A stretch of DNA of 64,000 nucleotides from an uncultured Eubacteriales bacterium (GTDB taxonomy: Bacteria; Bacillota; Clostridia; Lachnospirales; Lachnospiraceae): the NCBI GenBank assembly GCA_900317515.1, contig ONHA01000002.1, positions 1 to 64,000 of the forward strand, in the 5' to 3' direction. The first letter of the stretch is position 1; every line of letters starts with the position of its first letter. A program made the translations under genes and the position numbers. This document shows, piece after piece, positions 18,510-27,547 of the stretch. Under the pieces are notes generated by a model. That model was given only the letters and a program-made list of their open reading frames with translations. It had not been told where the DNA came from and did not search any database.

Positions 18510-19648
18510 TATTTTCTCCCGTCGCTCACGTCGATATCCATCTGCAGCATGAGTTCATAGTCCGGATAGGCTTCTTTTATTTCTCTGCAGATATCCGCAT
18601 AGAGTGCCTGGCGGTCCGGGCAGCTGAAATCCGCGACGAAATCGACGCTGATCTTCTTTTCCTTCTTGTTCACGTGGAACCCGTGGGTCTCAAGGATGAA
18701 ATCGTGGGCCCAGATGAGGGCCAGGATCTTTTTCTTCATCGCAAGCGCTTCCGGGTCATGGGAGCTCACCGCGTAGATACCGACCGCCTCGATCGCAACG
18801 CCGCTGTTCTCGTAGACCCGGTGCTGGATCTCACGGCTCATCTCATCGATCCGGCTGATCGGCACATCCTCGTCCACCTCGACGTGCACCGAACCGATCA
18901 GCTTCTCGGGCCCGTAGTTGTGCAGCGTGAGGTCATAGGCGCCCCGCACCTCCGGCGTCTCCTCGACCATCCGCTTGACGGTCTCGGCGATCTCCGGCTC
19001 GACCCTCTTTCCGAGGACCTCCGCGATGGTGTCCGAGAGCATCTCGAAACCGGATTTGATGATCACGATGGAGATCGCCGCGCCGAGCCAGGACTCGAGG
19101 CTGATATGCAGGAAAATGAAAATAAGCGCCGCCACCAGCGTCGATGCCGAGATGATCGCGTCAAAGGAGGCGTCCTGTCCGGAAGCGACCAGGGAGTCCG
19201 AGTGCACTCTCTTGCCGACAGTGAAGACATATCTGCCGAGCACCAGCTTCACGATAACCGCCACCGCTACGATAATGAGCGTTGTCACCGTGTACTCCGC
19301 GGTCTCCGGGTGTATGATCTTCTTCACGGATTCGAGGAGCGAGGTGATACCGGCATAGAGAACGATGACCGCGATGATCATGGCCGTGATATACTCGATC
19401 CGGCCGTGCCCGAACGGGTGCTTTTTGTCCGCCGGCTTGCCCGCCAGCCTGGTCCCGATGATCGTGATGACCGAGGACAGCGCATCCGAGAGGTTGTTGA
19501 CGGCGTCGAGGACGATTGCGATCGAGTTGGATGCAAGTCCGACGGCTGCCTTGAATGCGGCCAGAAAGATGTTCGCGGCGATGCCGATCACGCTGGTTTT
19601 AATGATGATCCTCTCCCGTGAGGACTGTTTTTTTGCTTCTTCTGCCAT
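18509..19648 (-). CDS. Cation diffusion facilitator (CDF) family metal transporter
   Basis: Metal/proton antiporter exporting divalent cations such as Zn, Fe or Mn. 379 aa with about six membrane helices. The metal-binding Asp motifs NNLSDALSSVITIIG and DASFDAIISAS are visible, and the C-terminal cytoplasmic domain is cut short by a second, unassigned ~90-residue region. Its first 50 bases overlap the end of the ATP-grasp gene and its stop overlaps the Dus start. Confidence 0.9.
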   Translation of the reverse strand: MAEEAKKQSSRERIIIKTSVIGIAANIFLAAFKAAVGLASNSIAIVLDAVNNLSDALSSVITIIGTRLAGKPADKKHPFGHGRIEYITAMIIAVIVLYAGITSLLESVKKIIHPETAEYTVTTLIIVAVAVIVKLVLGRYVFTVGKRVHSDSLVASGQDASFDAIISASTLVAALIFIFLHISLESWLGAAISIVIIKSGFEMLSDTIAEVLGKRVEPEIAETVKRMVEETPEVRGAYDLTLHNYGPEKLIGSVHVEVDEDVPISRIDEMSREIQHRVYENSGVAIEAVGIYAVSSHDPEALAMKKKILALIWAHDFILETHGFHVNKKEKKISVDFVADFSCPDRQALYADICREIKEAYPDYELMLQMDIDVSDGRK

Positions 19649-20870
19649 TTTTCTTCTTCTCCTTTCCGATTGCCCGTATATTCATCGGCGAAAATGCATC
19701 CCGAAGGAATTCATCCATCTCCTCCTTTGTGTCAAGAAGGACCAGAAGAATGCGGTTTCCCATGGCCCGCGCGAGGGCCGGCGCGAGGAACTTGTCCAGC
19801 ACGATGCGGCTGCCGTATTTCTCGTGGAGCATGGCGGTGTCATTTTTATAGGTTACATCGTCCCGCCTTCCGACGCAGAGGCAGTAGCGCTTCTCTCCGT
19901 CATAGACCCGGCGGCATTCATCGAAGGCGACCATGTCCGCCCAGATGCGGAAGCAGTCGCAGCTCTGGCTGAAATTGATCATATCTGGTGTGAAGCCGCC
20001 CGCCGGCCGGAGGTTTGCCTCAAGGCCGATGATGTCGCCGGCCTTTCCGAGCCCCTCCTTGCCCTCCGTGAGCCGGAAGAACTCCAGGTGGAAAAAGCGC
20101 CTCCTGATGCCGAAGGCCCTGAGCGCCCGCATGCCGGCATCCTTAACGTCCGCCGGAACTTCCCTGTCCACGTAATAGTAGACCGGCTTGTGCTCGTTCA
20201 CCATGTCCATGATGGACTCCGGCGTGATGTGGCTCACCGAAAAGAGCACTTCGCCCTTGCTGTTTGCGATCCCGTCGAAGGTCGTGACTTCTCCCTTCAC
20301 ATACTCTTCTATTATATAAGGGGTTTCGGGCCTGTCCGCGAAGAAATCACGGAGCTGTTTTTCGTTGTCAAGCCGGAAGGTGTCCTCGGCTCCGACGCCG
20401 CTGTCCGGCTTTGCGACCAGGGGGTACCCGGTCTTTGCGGCAAAGGAAAGCGCCTCGGCCTCGTCCTCCGCCATGATCCATCTTGCGGTCGGGATGCCGG
20501 CGCTCTCGTAGTATTCTTTCATTTTCGATTTGCGGCGCAGCGGAACGATATCCTCCGTCTTGTAGCCGGTCGGCACATTGAAGTCCGTCCTCAGGGCGGC
20601 GTCCAGCGTCAGCCAGTATTCGTTGTTGCTCTCGATCCAGTCAATTTTCCCGTAGCGGCCGGTGAAATAGCCGACTGCCCGGATCATATCGTCGTAATTT
20701 TCAAGTGAATCAACCAGATAATACTCGGTCAGCGCAAGCTTCAGCTCGTCGGAGAGGTGCTCGTAGGGACAGTCGCCGATCCCCAGGACATTCACGCCGT
20801 TCTCCTTGAGTCCGACGCAGAATCCGGCATAGTTTTCAGGGAAATTTGGGGAAATAAAAACAAAATTCAT
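19599..20870 (-). CDS. ATP-grasp domain protein
   Basis: 423 aa. N-terminal Rossmann-like segment (FVFISPNFPENYAGFC), then a carbamoyl-phosphate-synthase-type ATP-grasp fold: YPLVAKPDSGVGAEDTF (nucleotide loop), YIIEEYVKGEVTTFDG, and metal-binding GLEANLRPAGGFTPDMIN. It would ligate a carboxylate to an amine or similar using ATP; substrates unknown. The last ~25 residues are highly basic. First gene of a three-gene operon; its 3' end overlaps the CDF gene by 50 bp. Confidence 0.82.
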   Translation of the reverse strand: MNFVFISPNFPENYAGFCVGLKENGVNVLGIGDCPYEHLSDELKLALTEYYLVDSLENYDDMIRAVGYFTGRYGKIDWIESNNEYWLTLDAALRTDFNVPTGYKTEDIVPLRRKSKMKEYYESAGIPTARWIMAEDEAEALSFAAKTGYPLVAKPDSGVGAEDTFRLDNEKQLRDFFADRPETPYIIEEYVKGEVTTFDGIANSKGEVLFSVSHITPESIMDMVNEHKPVYYYVDREVPADVKDAGMRALRAFGIRRRFFHLEFFRLTEGKEGLGKAGDIIGLEANLRPAGGFTPDMINFSQSCDCFRIWADMVAFDECRRVYDGEKRYCLCVGRRDDVTYKNDTAMLHEKYGSRIVLDKFLAPALARAMGNRILLVLLDTKEEMDEFLRDAFSPMNIRAIGKEKKKNGRRSKKTVLTGEDHH

Positions 20871-20914
20871 TACAAATTCCTTCCTTATAAGATCCTTTCC
20901 GGGAATTTCCGTTC

Positions 20915-20943
20915 AGTATAGCACACTTTAGTGATGTTCTCAA
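20915..20943 (-). promoter_or_regulatory. Promoter of the ATP-grasp/CDF/Dus operon
   Basis: Minus-strand -35 TTGAGA (20938-20943), 17-bp spacer, -10 TATACT (20915-20920), 45 bp before the ATG. Confidence 0.7.
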
Positions 20944-21050
20944 GATTTATGCATTTTTATGCTTGCGCCGGGCACATCAATCCACTACACTTATAACTGC
21001 AGCTTCCTCTTTTACCGTATGGACAAATTATCACAAAGGAAGGTGTTTTT

Positions 21051-21881
21051 ATGTTTGTAACGATTCAGGACGATTTTGACCTTGAGAAAATCATGAACAG
21101 CGGTCAGTGCTTCCGCGTAAAGAAACTGGAGGACGGAAGCTTCCGCTTTATCACCGGGCACTCTCTGCTCTATATCCGGGCCGCGGATACCCCCGGCCTC
21201 TACGAGGCAGACTGCTCGGAGGAGGACTGGGAGAGGGTCTGGACCCCCTATTTCGATCTCGGCCGTAACTACGCGGCCATCCGCGGCGCGATCCCGGACG
21301 ACGATATCCCGATGAGAAATGCCGCAGCCTGCGGCGCCGGCATCCGCGTGCTGCGCCAGGATCCCTTTGAGACTCTAATCTCCTTCATCATTTCCCAGCG
21401 CAAATCCATCCCCTCCATCCGCTCCTCGGTGGGAGCCATCGCAAATGTCTGCGGGGAGGCCGTCGAGAGCGGCCGGGAGTCGCTTCACTATTTTCCGGCG
21501 CCGGAAGCCATCCTCTCCCACTCCCGGGAGATCGAGGCAATCTGCCGCCTGGGCTACCGGGTCCCCTACGTGTTCGACGCTGCCCGGGCGGTCACGGACG
21601 GCACCGTCGACCTTACGCAGCTCTCTTCTCTTCCCGACGAGCTGGTCGAGGCCATGCTCATGCGGATAAAGGGGGTCGGCCCGAAGGTGGCGGGGTGTGT
21701 GGCCCTCTTCGCCTACGGCCGCACCTCATTTGCCCCGATCGATGTCTGGATCCGCAAGGTCATGGACCTTTATTACAACGGCAGGAATCCGTTCCCCCGC
21801 TACGGGGACACCGCCGGGATCCTGCAGCAGTACATCTACTACGCGGTCCAGCATGAAACCCGTGATCTTTTGAAGGACTGA
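21051..21881 (+). CDS. OGG1-type 8-oxoguanine DNA glycosylase/AP lyase (HhH-GPD family)
   Basis: Base-excision repair enzyme, 276 aa. An N-terminal OGG domain (SGQCFRVKKLEDGSF) precedes a helix-hairpin-helix domain, IKGVGPKVAGCVALFAYG, with the Lys expected for Schiff-base chemistry, then the catalytic Asp in APIDVWIRKV. These residues match bacterial OGG1-like proteins better than AlkA. GGAAGGTG lies upstream of the ATG. Single gene, followed by a tandem repeat and terminator. Confidence 0.87.
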   Translation: MFVTIQDDFDLEKIMNSGQCFRVKKLEDGSFRFITGHSLLYIRAADTPGLYEADCSEEDWERVWTPYFDLGRNYAAIRGAIPDDDIPMRNAAACGAGIRVLRQDPFETLISFIISQRKSIPSIRSSVGAIANVCGEAVESGRESLHYFPAPEAILSHSREIEAICRLGYRVPYVFDAARAVTDGTVDLTQLSSLPDELVEAMLMRIKGVGPKVAGCVALFAYGRTSFAPIDVWIRKVMDLYYNGRNPFPRYGDTAGILQQYIYYAVQHETRDLLKD

Positions 21882-21890
21882 TCCGCCGCC

Positions 21891-21978
21891 GCGGGGACAG
21901 TCCCTTCGACGTTGCGGGGACTGTCCCTTCAACGTTGCGGGGACTGTCCCTTCAACGTCGAGGGGACGGTCCTTACCT
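21891..21978. repeat. Tandem 23-bp repeats with GGGGACnGTCC core
   Basis: Units start at 21891, 21914, 21937 and 21960 (last partial). Consensus GCGGGGACTGTCCCTTCAAC followed by GTT. Each core GGGAC(A/T)GTCCC is a palindrome. Units two and three differ in one base. The repeats lie just after the glycosylase stop and before the terminator; no array-type spacers. Confidence 0.8.
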
Positions 21979-21986
21979 GACTCAAC

Positions 21987-22018
21987 AGGCAGCTCCGAAA
22001 GCAGGAGCTGCCTTTTTA
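21987..22018 (+). terminator. Terminator of the glycosylase gene
   Basis: Stem AGGCAGCTCC / GGAGCTGCCT, loop gaaagca, followed by TTTTTA. Confidence 0.85.
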
Positions 22019-22071
22019 CATACTTTTAACAGTCAGCCGGCGTACAGACCGGCGTGCGGCAAATTTACCGG

Positions 22072-22100
22072 ATGACAAATCCACCCAAATATACTATAAT
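22072..22100 (+). promoter_or_regulatory. Promoter of the Na/Pi cotransporter gene
   Basis: -35 ATGACA (22072-22077), 17-bp spacer, perfect -10 TATAAT (22095-22100), 36 bp before the ATG. Confidence 0.7.
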
Positions 22101-22136
22101 AGAGGTGTTGGCATTAAATCAAATGAAAGGGAAACT

Positions 22137-23924
22137 ATGGATATCTTCAATATTCTCACCCTTTTCGGCGGTCTTTCCATGTTCCTCTACGGCATGCGCC
22201 TCATGGGAGACTCGCTGAAGGAAAGCTCGTCCGGCACCCTGAAGGTCGCCATCGAGCACGTCACGGACAACCCTGTCAAAGCCTTTGTCCTCGGTTTTCT
22301 CATCACTGCCGTCATCCAGTCCTCCACCGCCACGATCGTCATCACATCCGGTCTCGTCGGTGCGGGCATCCTGTCACTTCACCAGTCCCTCGGCATCATC
22401 GTCGGCGCGAACGTCGGTACGACCGTCACCGGTCAGATCATCCGGCTTCTCGATGTGGACGCCTCCTCCGGTTCATTTTTAAGACTCTTCCAGCCGTCGA
22501 CGCTGGCTCCCGTAGCCCTGATCATCGGTATCATCTGCGTCATGGCCTTAAATTTCAAGAACTCCAAATCGATCGGCAACATCCTGCTCGGTTTCGGTAT
22601 TCTCTTCTCCGGTCTTCTCAACATGACCGAAGCAGTAAAGGGCATTCAGGAATCTCCTATGATCGGGACACTGCTCTCCGGCCTCTCCAACCCGTTCATC
22701 GGCTACGTGACCGGCGCCGGCATCGCCTTCGTTCTCCAGAGTTCGTCCGCGACGATCGGTATTCTGCAGGCGTTTTCCACATCCGGCCTGCTGACCTTCA
22801 AATCGATTTACGCGGTCATCGTCGGCGTCTACCTGGGCGACTGCGTGACAACCGCCATCGTCTGTTCAATCGGAGCTGAAAAAGATTCCCAGCGTGTCGG
22901 TATCGTCAATATTCTTTTCAACCTGAGTAAATCAGCTCTGGTCCTGATCGGCGTCACTATCGTGCACCAGCTGGGATTTCTGGACTCTCTCTGGGATGCG
23001 CCGGCGAATTCCAGTATCATTGCAAATGCAAACACGATCTTCAACCTTGCCTGCTCCATCGCCCTTCTTCCGATCCTCGGCATCTACGAGAAAACCAGCC
23101 GCAGGATCGTCAGGGACGCTCCGGTCAGGGAGGACAAATACAAGAACACACTGGACGAGCTCAGCCCTGCATTTTTCAGCACGCCGGCTCTCGCGCTCCG
23201 CAGCTGCTATGACGTTCTCCTGGCCATGTTCAATGCAGCCCGGGACAATATTACAAAGGCTTTCCCGCTCATGGATACCTTTAATCCTGCTGTACACGCG
23301 GAAATCCTTGCCGAAGAGAAAAACATTGACCGCATGACGGACAGTGTGAGCCGCTACATTGTCGATCTTCTGCCGCACTTAACGGATCCTTATCATCTCT
23401 CGATTGTTAACCAATACTACCGCGCCACAAACGACTTCGAGCATCTGGGCGATTTCGCCGAAGACATTGCCAACAACGCCGAGGCCCTCTCCTCCGCCGG
23501 CATGCACCTTTCCGACGCGGCTAAGAAAGAGCTTCAGACTCTGATCGAGCTCTTCTCAAACCTCCTTGCAATCACCGGTCAGGCATTCGAGAAGCGCGAT
23601 GTCGAGAAATCCTATGAGATCGAGGCCCTGACCCGCGTCGCCGAGGCTCTCCTTCTGCAAATGAAGGAAAATCACCTGAACCGCCTCGGTCAGGGTATCT
23701 GCAACGCCTACGCGGATGTCAACTACACGAACCTGCTGACCCAGGCGGAGCGCATCTCCGATGCCTGCTCCAACGTCGGCGCAGCGATCATGGTCCGCGT
23801 AAACCCGGAGATCGCCGCCCGGGAGCACCGCTATTATCACGAGCTCCACACCGGCCAGGATGAAAAATACAACGCGATCTACGAGAAGATGTACGCAGAG
23901 TATTTCGGCAGGCTGGCAGAATAA
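22137..23924 (+). CDS. Na+/phosphate cotransporter (NptA-type) with C-terminal PhoU-like domain
   Basis: 595 aa. Two inverted Na/Pi repeats of membrane helices (residues ~1-310) carry the signature Gln-Ser-Ser loops AVIQSSTATIVITSG and VLQSSSATIGILQAF. Residues ~350-590 form a helical PhoU-like domain, a fusion usual in this family. It imports (or exchanges) phosphate using sodium. No pho regulatory genes are adjacent; single gene with a TATAAT promoter and AAAGGGA ribosome binding site. Confidence 0.92.
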   Translation: MDIFNILTLFGGLSMFLYGMRLMGDSLKESSSGTLKVAIEHVTDNPVKAFVLGFLITAVIQSSTATIVITSGLVGAGILSLHQSLGIIVGANVGTTVTGQIIRLLDVDASSGSFLRLFQPSTLAPVALIIGIICVMALNFKNSKSIGNILLGFGILFSGLLNMTEAVKGIQESPMIGTLLSGLSNPFIGYVTGAGIAFVLQSSSATIGILQAFSTSGLLTFKSIYAVIVGVYLGDCVTTAIVCSIGAEKDSQRVGIVNILFNLSKSALVLIGVTIVHQLGFLDSLWDAPANSSIIANANTIFNLACSIALLPILGIYEKTSRRIVRDAPVREDKYKNTLDELSPAFFSTPALALRSCYDVLLAMFNAARDNITKAFPLMDTFNPAVHAEILAEEKNIDRMTDSVSRYIVDLLPHLTDPYHLSIVNQYYRATNDFEHLGDFAEDIANNAEALSSAGMHLSDAAKKELQTLIELFSNLLAITGQAFEKRDVEKSYEIEALTRVAEALLLQMKENHLNRLGQGICNAYADVNYTNLLTQAERISDACSNVGAAIMVRVNPEIAAREHRYYHELHTGQDEKYNAIYEKMYAEYFGRLAE

Positions 23925-23960
23925 TTCCCTGACGGAACATTTTAAGGGAAATAATTGAAT

Positions 23961-23989
23961 TTTACGAAAATGCCTCCGCGTGTTATAGT
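23961..23989 (+). promoter_or_regulatory. Possible promoter of the 50-aa gene
   Basis: -35 TTTACG (23961-23966), 17-bp spacer, -10 TATAGT (23984-23989); about 50 bp before the ATG. Moderate match. Confidence 0.45.
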
Positions 23990-24039
23990 AATCCTGTAAG
24001 AAATGACAGCGATAATCAAGCACACGGAGGTGTTTTAAA

Positions 24040-24192
24040 ATGAAAGAATCGATGGTTTACAGCGCACAGAATATTTTCGGCGGCTTCCTTGCAAATATGC
24101 TTCTTACCCAGTGCAGCGAAAATGACCCGAATCAGGCCGAAGTTCTGCTCGAGCTCCAGGACACAGTCGATGACTATATGGAGCAGGCATAA
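24040..24192 (+). CDS. Small protein of 50 residues, unknown function
   Basis: ATG 24040-24042, stop TAA 24190-24192, with CACGGAGGTG upstream, a promoter-like sequence before and a strong terminator after, so it looks like a real monocistronic gene. It begins MKESMVYSAQNIFGGFLANM and ends VDDYMEQA; amphipathic helices with acidic C-terminal half and one Cys. I recognise no family. Confidence 0.65.
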   Translation: MKESMVYSAQNIFGGFLANMLLTQCSENDPNQAEVLLELQDTVDDYMEQA

Positions 24193-24222
24193 ATACCTCC
24201 AGCGTTAATCGGATATTTCATG

Positions 24223-24250
24223 AAGGGATGCTTTGCATCCCTTTATTTTT
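24223..24250 (+). terminator. Terminator after the 50-aa gene
   Basis: Perfect nine-bp stem AAGGGATGC / GCATCCCTT with TTT loop, followed by TATTTTTAT. Confidence 0.8.
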
Positions 24251-24331
24251 ATGCTTTTTTTACATTTATTGTCGTAATAATCATTGAAAAATGTTATAAT
24301 GTGCCAAACAGTATTTTCGGAGGTATCCATA

Positions 24332-25867
24332 ATGATTAAATTTTTGCTTGCTCTGCTCCCGATCATCTGGCTGATCGTCGCCATGAGCGTTCTCAAGATG
24401 CCCGGCTACAGAGCCTGCCTCATCGCGTTCCTCATCACCGCGGTCACGGCCGTTGCCTTCTGGCGGATGCCGATCCTCCATATGGGGACAGCCGCCCTGG
24501 AAGGCATCTGCAACGCGCTCTGGCCGATCATCATTGTCATTCTGGCCGCTCTTTTCACCTACAATCTCACGCTGGAGACCAAAGCCATGGATAAAATCAA
24601 GGCCATGCTGGCCGGCGTCTCCACCGACAAGCGCATCCTGATGCTGATCATCGCCTTCGGTTTCGGCAACTTCATGGAGGGCATGGCCGGCTTCGGCACG
24701 GCGGTCGCCATCCCGGCCGGCATCCTCGTCGGCCTGGGCTTTGACCCGCTGCTCTCCGTCGTGACCTGCCTGCTGATCAACTCCACGCCGACCGCGTTCG
24801 GTTCGGTCGGTGTCCCGACGACGACGATGGCCAACATCACGGGCATGAACGTGATCTCCATCTCCGGCCACGTCGCGCTGATCCAGCTCGTCGTGTCCTT
24901 CCTGCTGCCCTTCCTGGCCGTCATCATCATCGGGGGTGGTGTGAAGGCGCTGAAGGGTCTTATCCCGTTTGTGCTGATCGCGGACATCGCGTTCCTTGTC
25001 CCCCAGTACATTGCGGCCCAGCTCATCGGACCCGATCTGCCGGATATCTTAGGCGCGATCGTCTCGATGGCCGCCATGATTGCCGCGGCGAGACTCCTCC
25101 CGCTCAAAAAGTATCCGGAGTATGAAGTGGAAGCAGGCGACGGCCTCAAGAATATGACCCCGGCAGATGCTGTCAGGGCCTGGTCGCCGTTCATTCTGAT
25201 TTTCATTTTCCTGCTCTTCTCCTCGACTCTGGTGCCGTTCATTCACGATCCGCTGGCGTCCGTAAACTCGAAAATACAGTTCTACTCCGGTGAAAATCCC
25301 GCCACCCTGACCTTCTACTGGATCAACACGCCCGGCGTCCTGATCCTCATAGCCGGCTTCATCGGCGGAGCGATCCAGGGTGCCTCCTTTAAGGCCATGT
25401 TCGGTGTCCTGACAAAGACGGTAAAAAATAATATCAAGACCATCGTCACGATCTGCTCCGTGCTTGCCGTCGCCAAGATCATGGGCTACAGCGGCATGAT
25501 CAGCGACATCGCCTCGGTGCTGGTTGCCGTGACAGGGAGCTATTTCCCGCTCATCTCCCCGCTCATCGGGACGATCGGCGGCTTTGTCACCGGATCCGGC
25601 ACCTCCACGACCGCTCTCTTCGGAGCCCTGCAGGTCGAGACCGCCAACGCGATCGGCGCCGAGCCGCTCTGGCTCGCGGCCGCGAACCTCATGGGCGCGG
25701 GCATCGGCAAGATGATCTGCCCGCAGAGCATCGCGATCGGCACGGCCGCGGTCGGGCTCTCCAACGCGGAGAGCAAGATCCTCTCGAAGACGATCCTCTA
25801 CACGGTCCTTTTCGCCCTGATAGGCGGGATCGTCTGCTTTGTCTTCCCGATGCTGGGGCTGGTTTAA
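24332..25867 (+). CDS. lctP: L-lactate permease family transporter
   Basis: Proton-coupled lactate/glycolate transporter, 511 aa from the ATG at 24332 (GGAGGTATCCATA upstream). About 13 hydrophobic segments, with family motifs GNFMEGMAGFGTAVAIPAG, NSTPTAFGSVGVPTTT and, near the C-terminus, TGSGTSTTALFGALQ and GAGIGKMICPQSIAIG. An extended -10, TGTTATAAT at 24292-24300, precedes it. No lactate dehydrogenase gene is adjacent, so import or export direction is open. Confidence 0.93.
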   Translation: MIKFLLALLPIIWLIVAMSVLKMPGYRACLIAFLITAVTAVAFWRMPILHMGTAALEGICNALWPIIIVILAALFTYNLTLETKAMDKIKAMLAGVSTDKRILMLIIAFGFGNFMEGMAGFGTAVAIPAGILVGLGFDPLLSVVTCLLINSTPTAFGSVGVPTTTMANITGMNVISISGHVALIQLVVSFLLPFLAVIIIGGGVKALKGLIPFVLIADIAFLVPQYIAAQLIGPDLPDILGAIVSMAAMIAAARLLPLKKYPEYEVEAGDGLKNMTPADAVRAWSPFILIFIFLLFSSTLVPFIHDPLASVNSKIQFYSGENPATLTFYWINTPGVLILIAGFIGGAIQGASFKAMFGVLTKTVKNNIKTIVTICSVLAVAKIMGYSGMISDIASVLVAVTGSYFPLISPLIGTIGGFVTGSGTSTTALFGALQVETANAIGAEPLWLAAANLMGAGIGKMICPQSIAIGTAAVGLSNAESKILSKTILYTVLFALIGGIVCFVFPMLGLV

Positions 25868-25879
25868 TAATATCTCATC

Positions 25880-25915
25880 AAAAAAGAGATCTCCGAAAAC
25901 GGAGATCTCTTTTTT
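25880..25915. terminator. Bidirectional terminator between lactate permease and GH43 genes
   Basis: Perfect stem AAAAAAGAGATCTCCG / CGGAGATCTCTTTTTT around AAA. A and T tracts serve both convergent genes. Confidence 0.92.
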
Positions 25916-25923
25916 GAATCCTT

Positions 25924-27405
25924 TCAGGCCTTCTTGCTCAGCCCAAACGCCAGAAACTCCAGCACACCTTTTCCCTCAAACACAAAGCTCAGGCTGTTCA
26001 CCCCGTCCGGGAAATGCATCCTCGCGTCAAACACCTTCCAGTTCTTCTCACAGCGAACCGGAATCTCCCCAATCAGGACCTCGTCCTGCCCTTCTCCCGT
26101 AAACACCTTCATAACGCCGACAGCGGTGCCGCGGACCTTCACCGCGGCCCGCTTTGTATTTTCAAAGGCAAAATAGCGGTAAACCGCCCGCATCCCGTCC
26201 TTGCCGTTCGCAATATACTGCTTCGGAAGGCCCTGGGCAGCCCTCACCGGCATCCGATCCCAGTCAATCACCGGATCCGTGTCCGGCAGGTCCTGGGTGA
26301 GATACGGATGCTTTTTCCCCATCGAAAGCCAGAAGGAAATGACCGGCGTGTGCTTTCCCATAAGCTCCGCGCAGCAGTTAGCCGGAAATACGCCCTGCCC
26401 CGGCAGCGGCCCTCCGTTCAGGCCCTGGGAGGTCATGAGCACCTGCTTGATGCTCCCGTCCTCCCCGATCTTAATTCTCTCTGCACAGCCCTGGCGCGAG
26501 AACATGCTGCGGTTGGTCTGCCTGTGATAGAAAATGTAATACTCCCCGTCGATGCACTCGATCCCGCCGTGGTCGTTGCCGTAGCAGTTTTTGGGGGTCT
26601 GATCTGCATTTTCCGAGAAAATGTCCGCATTGCTCACCACCACGCCGCCGTAGACGAACCCGCCGTCGGGCCTGTCGCTCACCGCGTAGCAGAGCTCGTG
26701 GAGCGTTACCGACGAGTAGACGAGGTAGTATTTCCCGCCTATCTTCCGGATCGAGCTGGCCTCAAAGAACTCATGACCCTCAAAGCCGGTCCCCTCGGAC
26801 TCTCCGAGCGTCGGAAGAAGCTTCTTCGGCTCCTCCGCCATGGTTTTCATGTCATCCATGAGCCGCACGACCATCGAAGCTTTCGGCTCCTTGCCGATCG
26901 CCTGCTTCGTGCGCGGTCCGTTGCCCGAGTAGAGGTAGATCTGCCCGTCGTCATCCACAAAGACGCCCGGGTCGAAGGCGATCGTGTCGCCCGGCCGCTC
27001 GCCCAGCGCGCCGCCGTTTTTGTCCGAGACGATTCCATAAAAATGAAATTCTCCCGCCGGACTGTCCGCCACCGCTACCCCGATCGACTTGATCGAGTCG
27101 TCCGGGCAGTAGAACAGGTAGTATTTTCCGTCCTTCCCGCGGCAGACATCCGGGGCCCAGAGCTGGTGCTTCCCGTCCGTCATGCGGGGATCGACGTTTC
27201 TCGGGTAAATGACACCCTCGTAGCGCCAGTTCGCAAGATCCTTCACATCCGCCGAGTAGCAGACGTAGTCGTTCATGCAGAACTTCTTCCCGCCGAAGCG
27301 GTCGTGGCTCCCGTAGATGTAGACGCGGTCGCCGAAGACGTGCGGCTCACCGTCCGGGATGTATTCGTAGCAGGGGAGGTAGGGGTTGAGGGCGTATTTT
27401 TCCAT
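25924..27405 (-). CDS. Glycoside hydrolase family 43 protein
   Basis: Five-bladed beta-propeller enzyme, likely arabinofuranosidase, xylosidase or related. 493 aa from the ATG at 27403-27405 (AAAGGAG upstream). No signal peptide, so cytoplasmic. Blade motifs with acidic residues: IPDGEPHVFGDRVYIYGSHD, FDPGVFVDDDGQIYLYSGNG, and GHEFFEASSIRKIGGKYYLV containing the presumed acid Glu. The last ~130 residues look like a beta-sandwich (VKVRGTAVGVMKVFTG). No sugar transporter is adjacent. An extended -10 (TGGTACAAT, minus strand near 27438-27445) could be its promoter. Confidence 0.88.
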   Translation of the reverse strand: MEKYALNPYLPCYEYIPDGEPHVFGDRVYIYGSHDRFGGKKFCMNDYVCYSADVKDLANWRYEGVIYPRNVDPRMTDGKHQLWAPDVCRGKDGKYYLFYCPDDSIKSIGVAVADSPAGEFHFYGIVSDKNGGALGERPGDTIAFDPGVFVDDDGQIYLYSGNGPRTKQAIGKEPKASMVVRLMDDMKTMAEEPKKLLPTLGESEGTGFEGHEFFEASSIRKIGGKYYLVYSSVTLHELCYAVSDRPDGGFVYGGVVVSNADIFSENADQTPKNCYGNDHGGIECIDGEYYIFYHRQTNRSMFSRQGCAERIKIGEDGSIKQVLMTSQGLNGGPLPGQGVFPANCCAELMGKHTPVISFWLSMGKKHPYLTQDLPDTDPVIDWDRMPVRAAQGLPKQYIANGKDGMRAVYRYFAFENTKRAAVKVRGTAVGVMKVFTGEGQDEVLIGEIPVRCEKNWKVFDARMHFPDGVNSLSFVFEGKGVLEFLAFGLSKKA

Positions 27406-27465
27406 GAGGGCTCCTTTCATCATCTCGATTTGTTGATATTGTACCATACTTTCAGCGTTTATGCA

Positions 27466-27494
27466 TTGACAAACATCTCCAGGCTTGATTTACT
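27466..27494 (+). promoter_or_regulatory. Possible promoter of the acyltransferase gene
   Basis: -35 TTGACA (27466-27471), 17-bp spacer, weak -10 TTTACT (27489-27494). Confidence 0.45.
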
Positions 27495-27547
27495 ACACAG
27501 GAAGACCGGTTTGCTAAAACTGCATTTCAAGAAAGGTTTATAGTATC

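Noticed and set aside
21891-21978. CRISPR array
   Set aside because: Units are contiguous with no spacers, and no cas genes are in the window.
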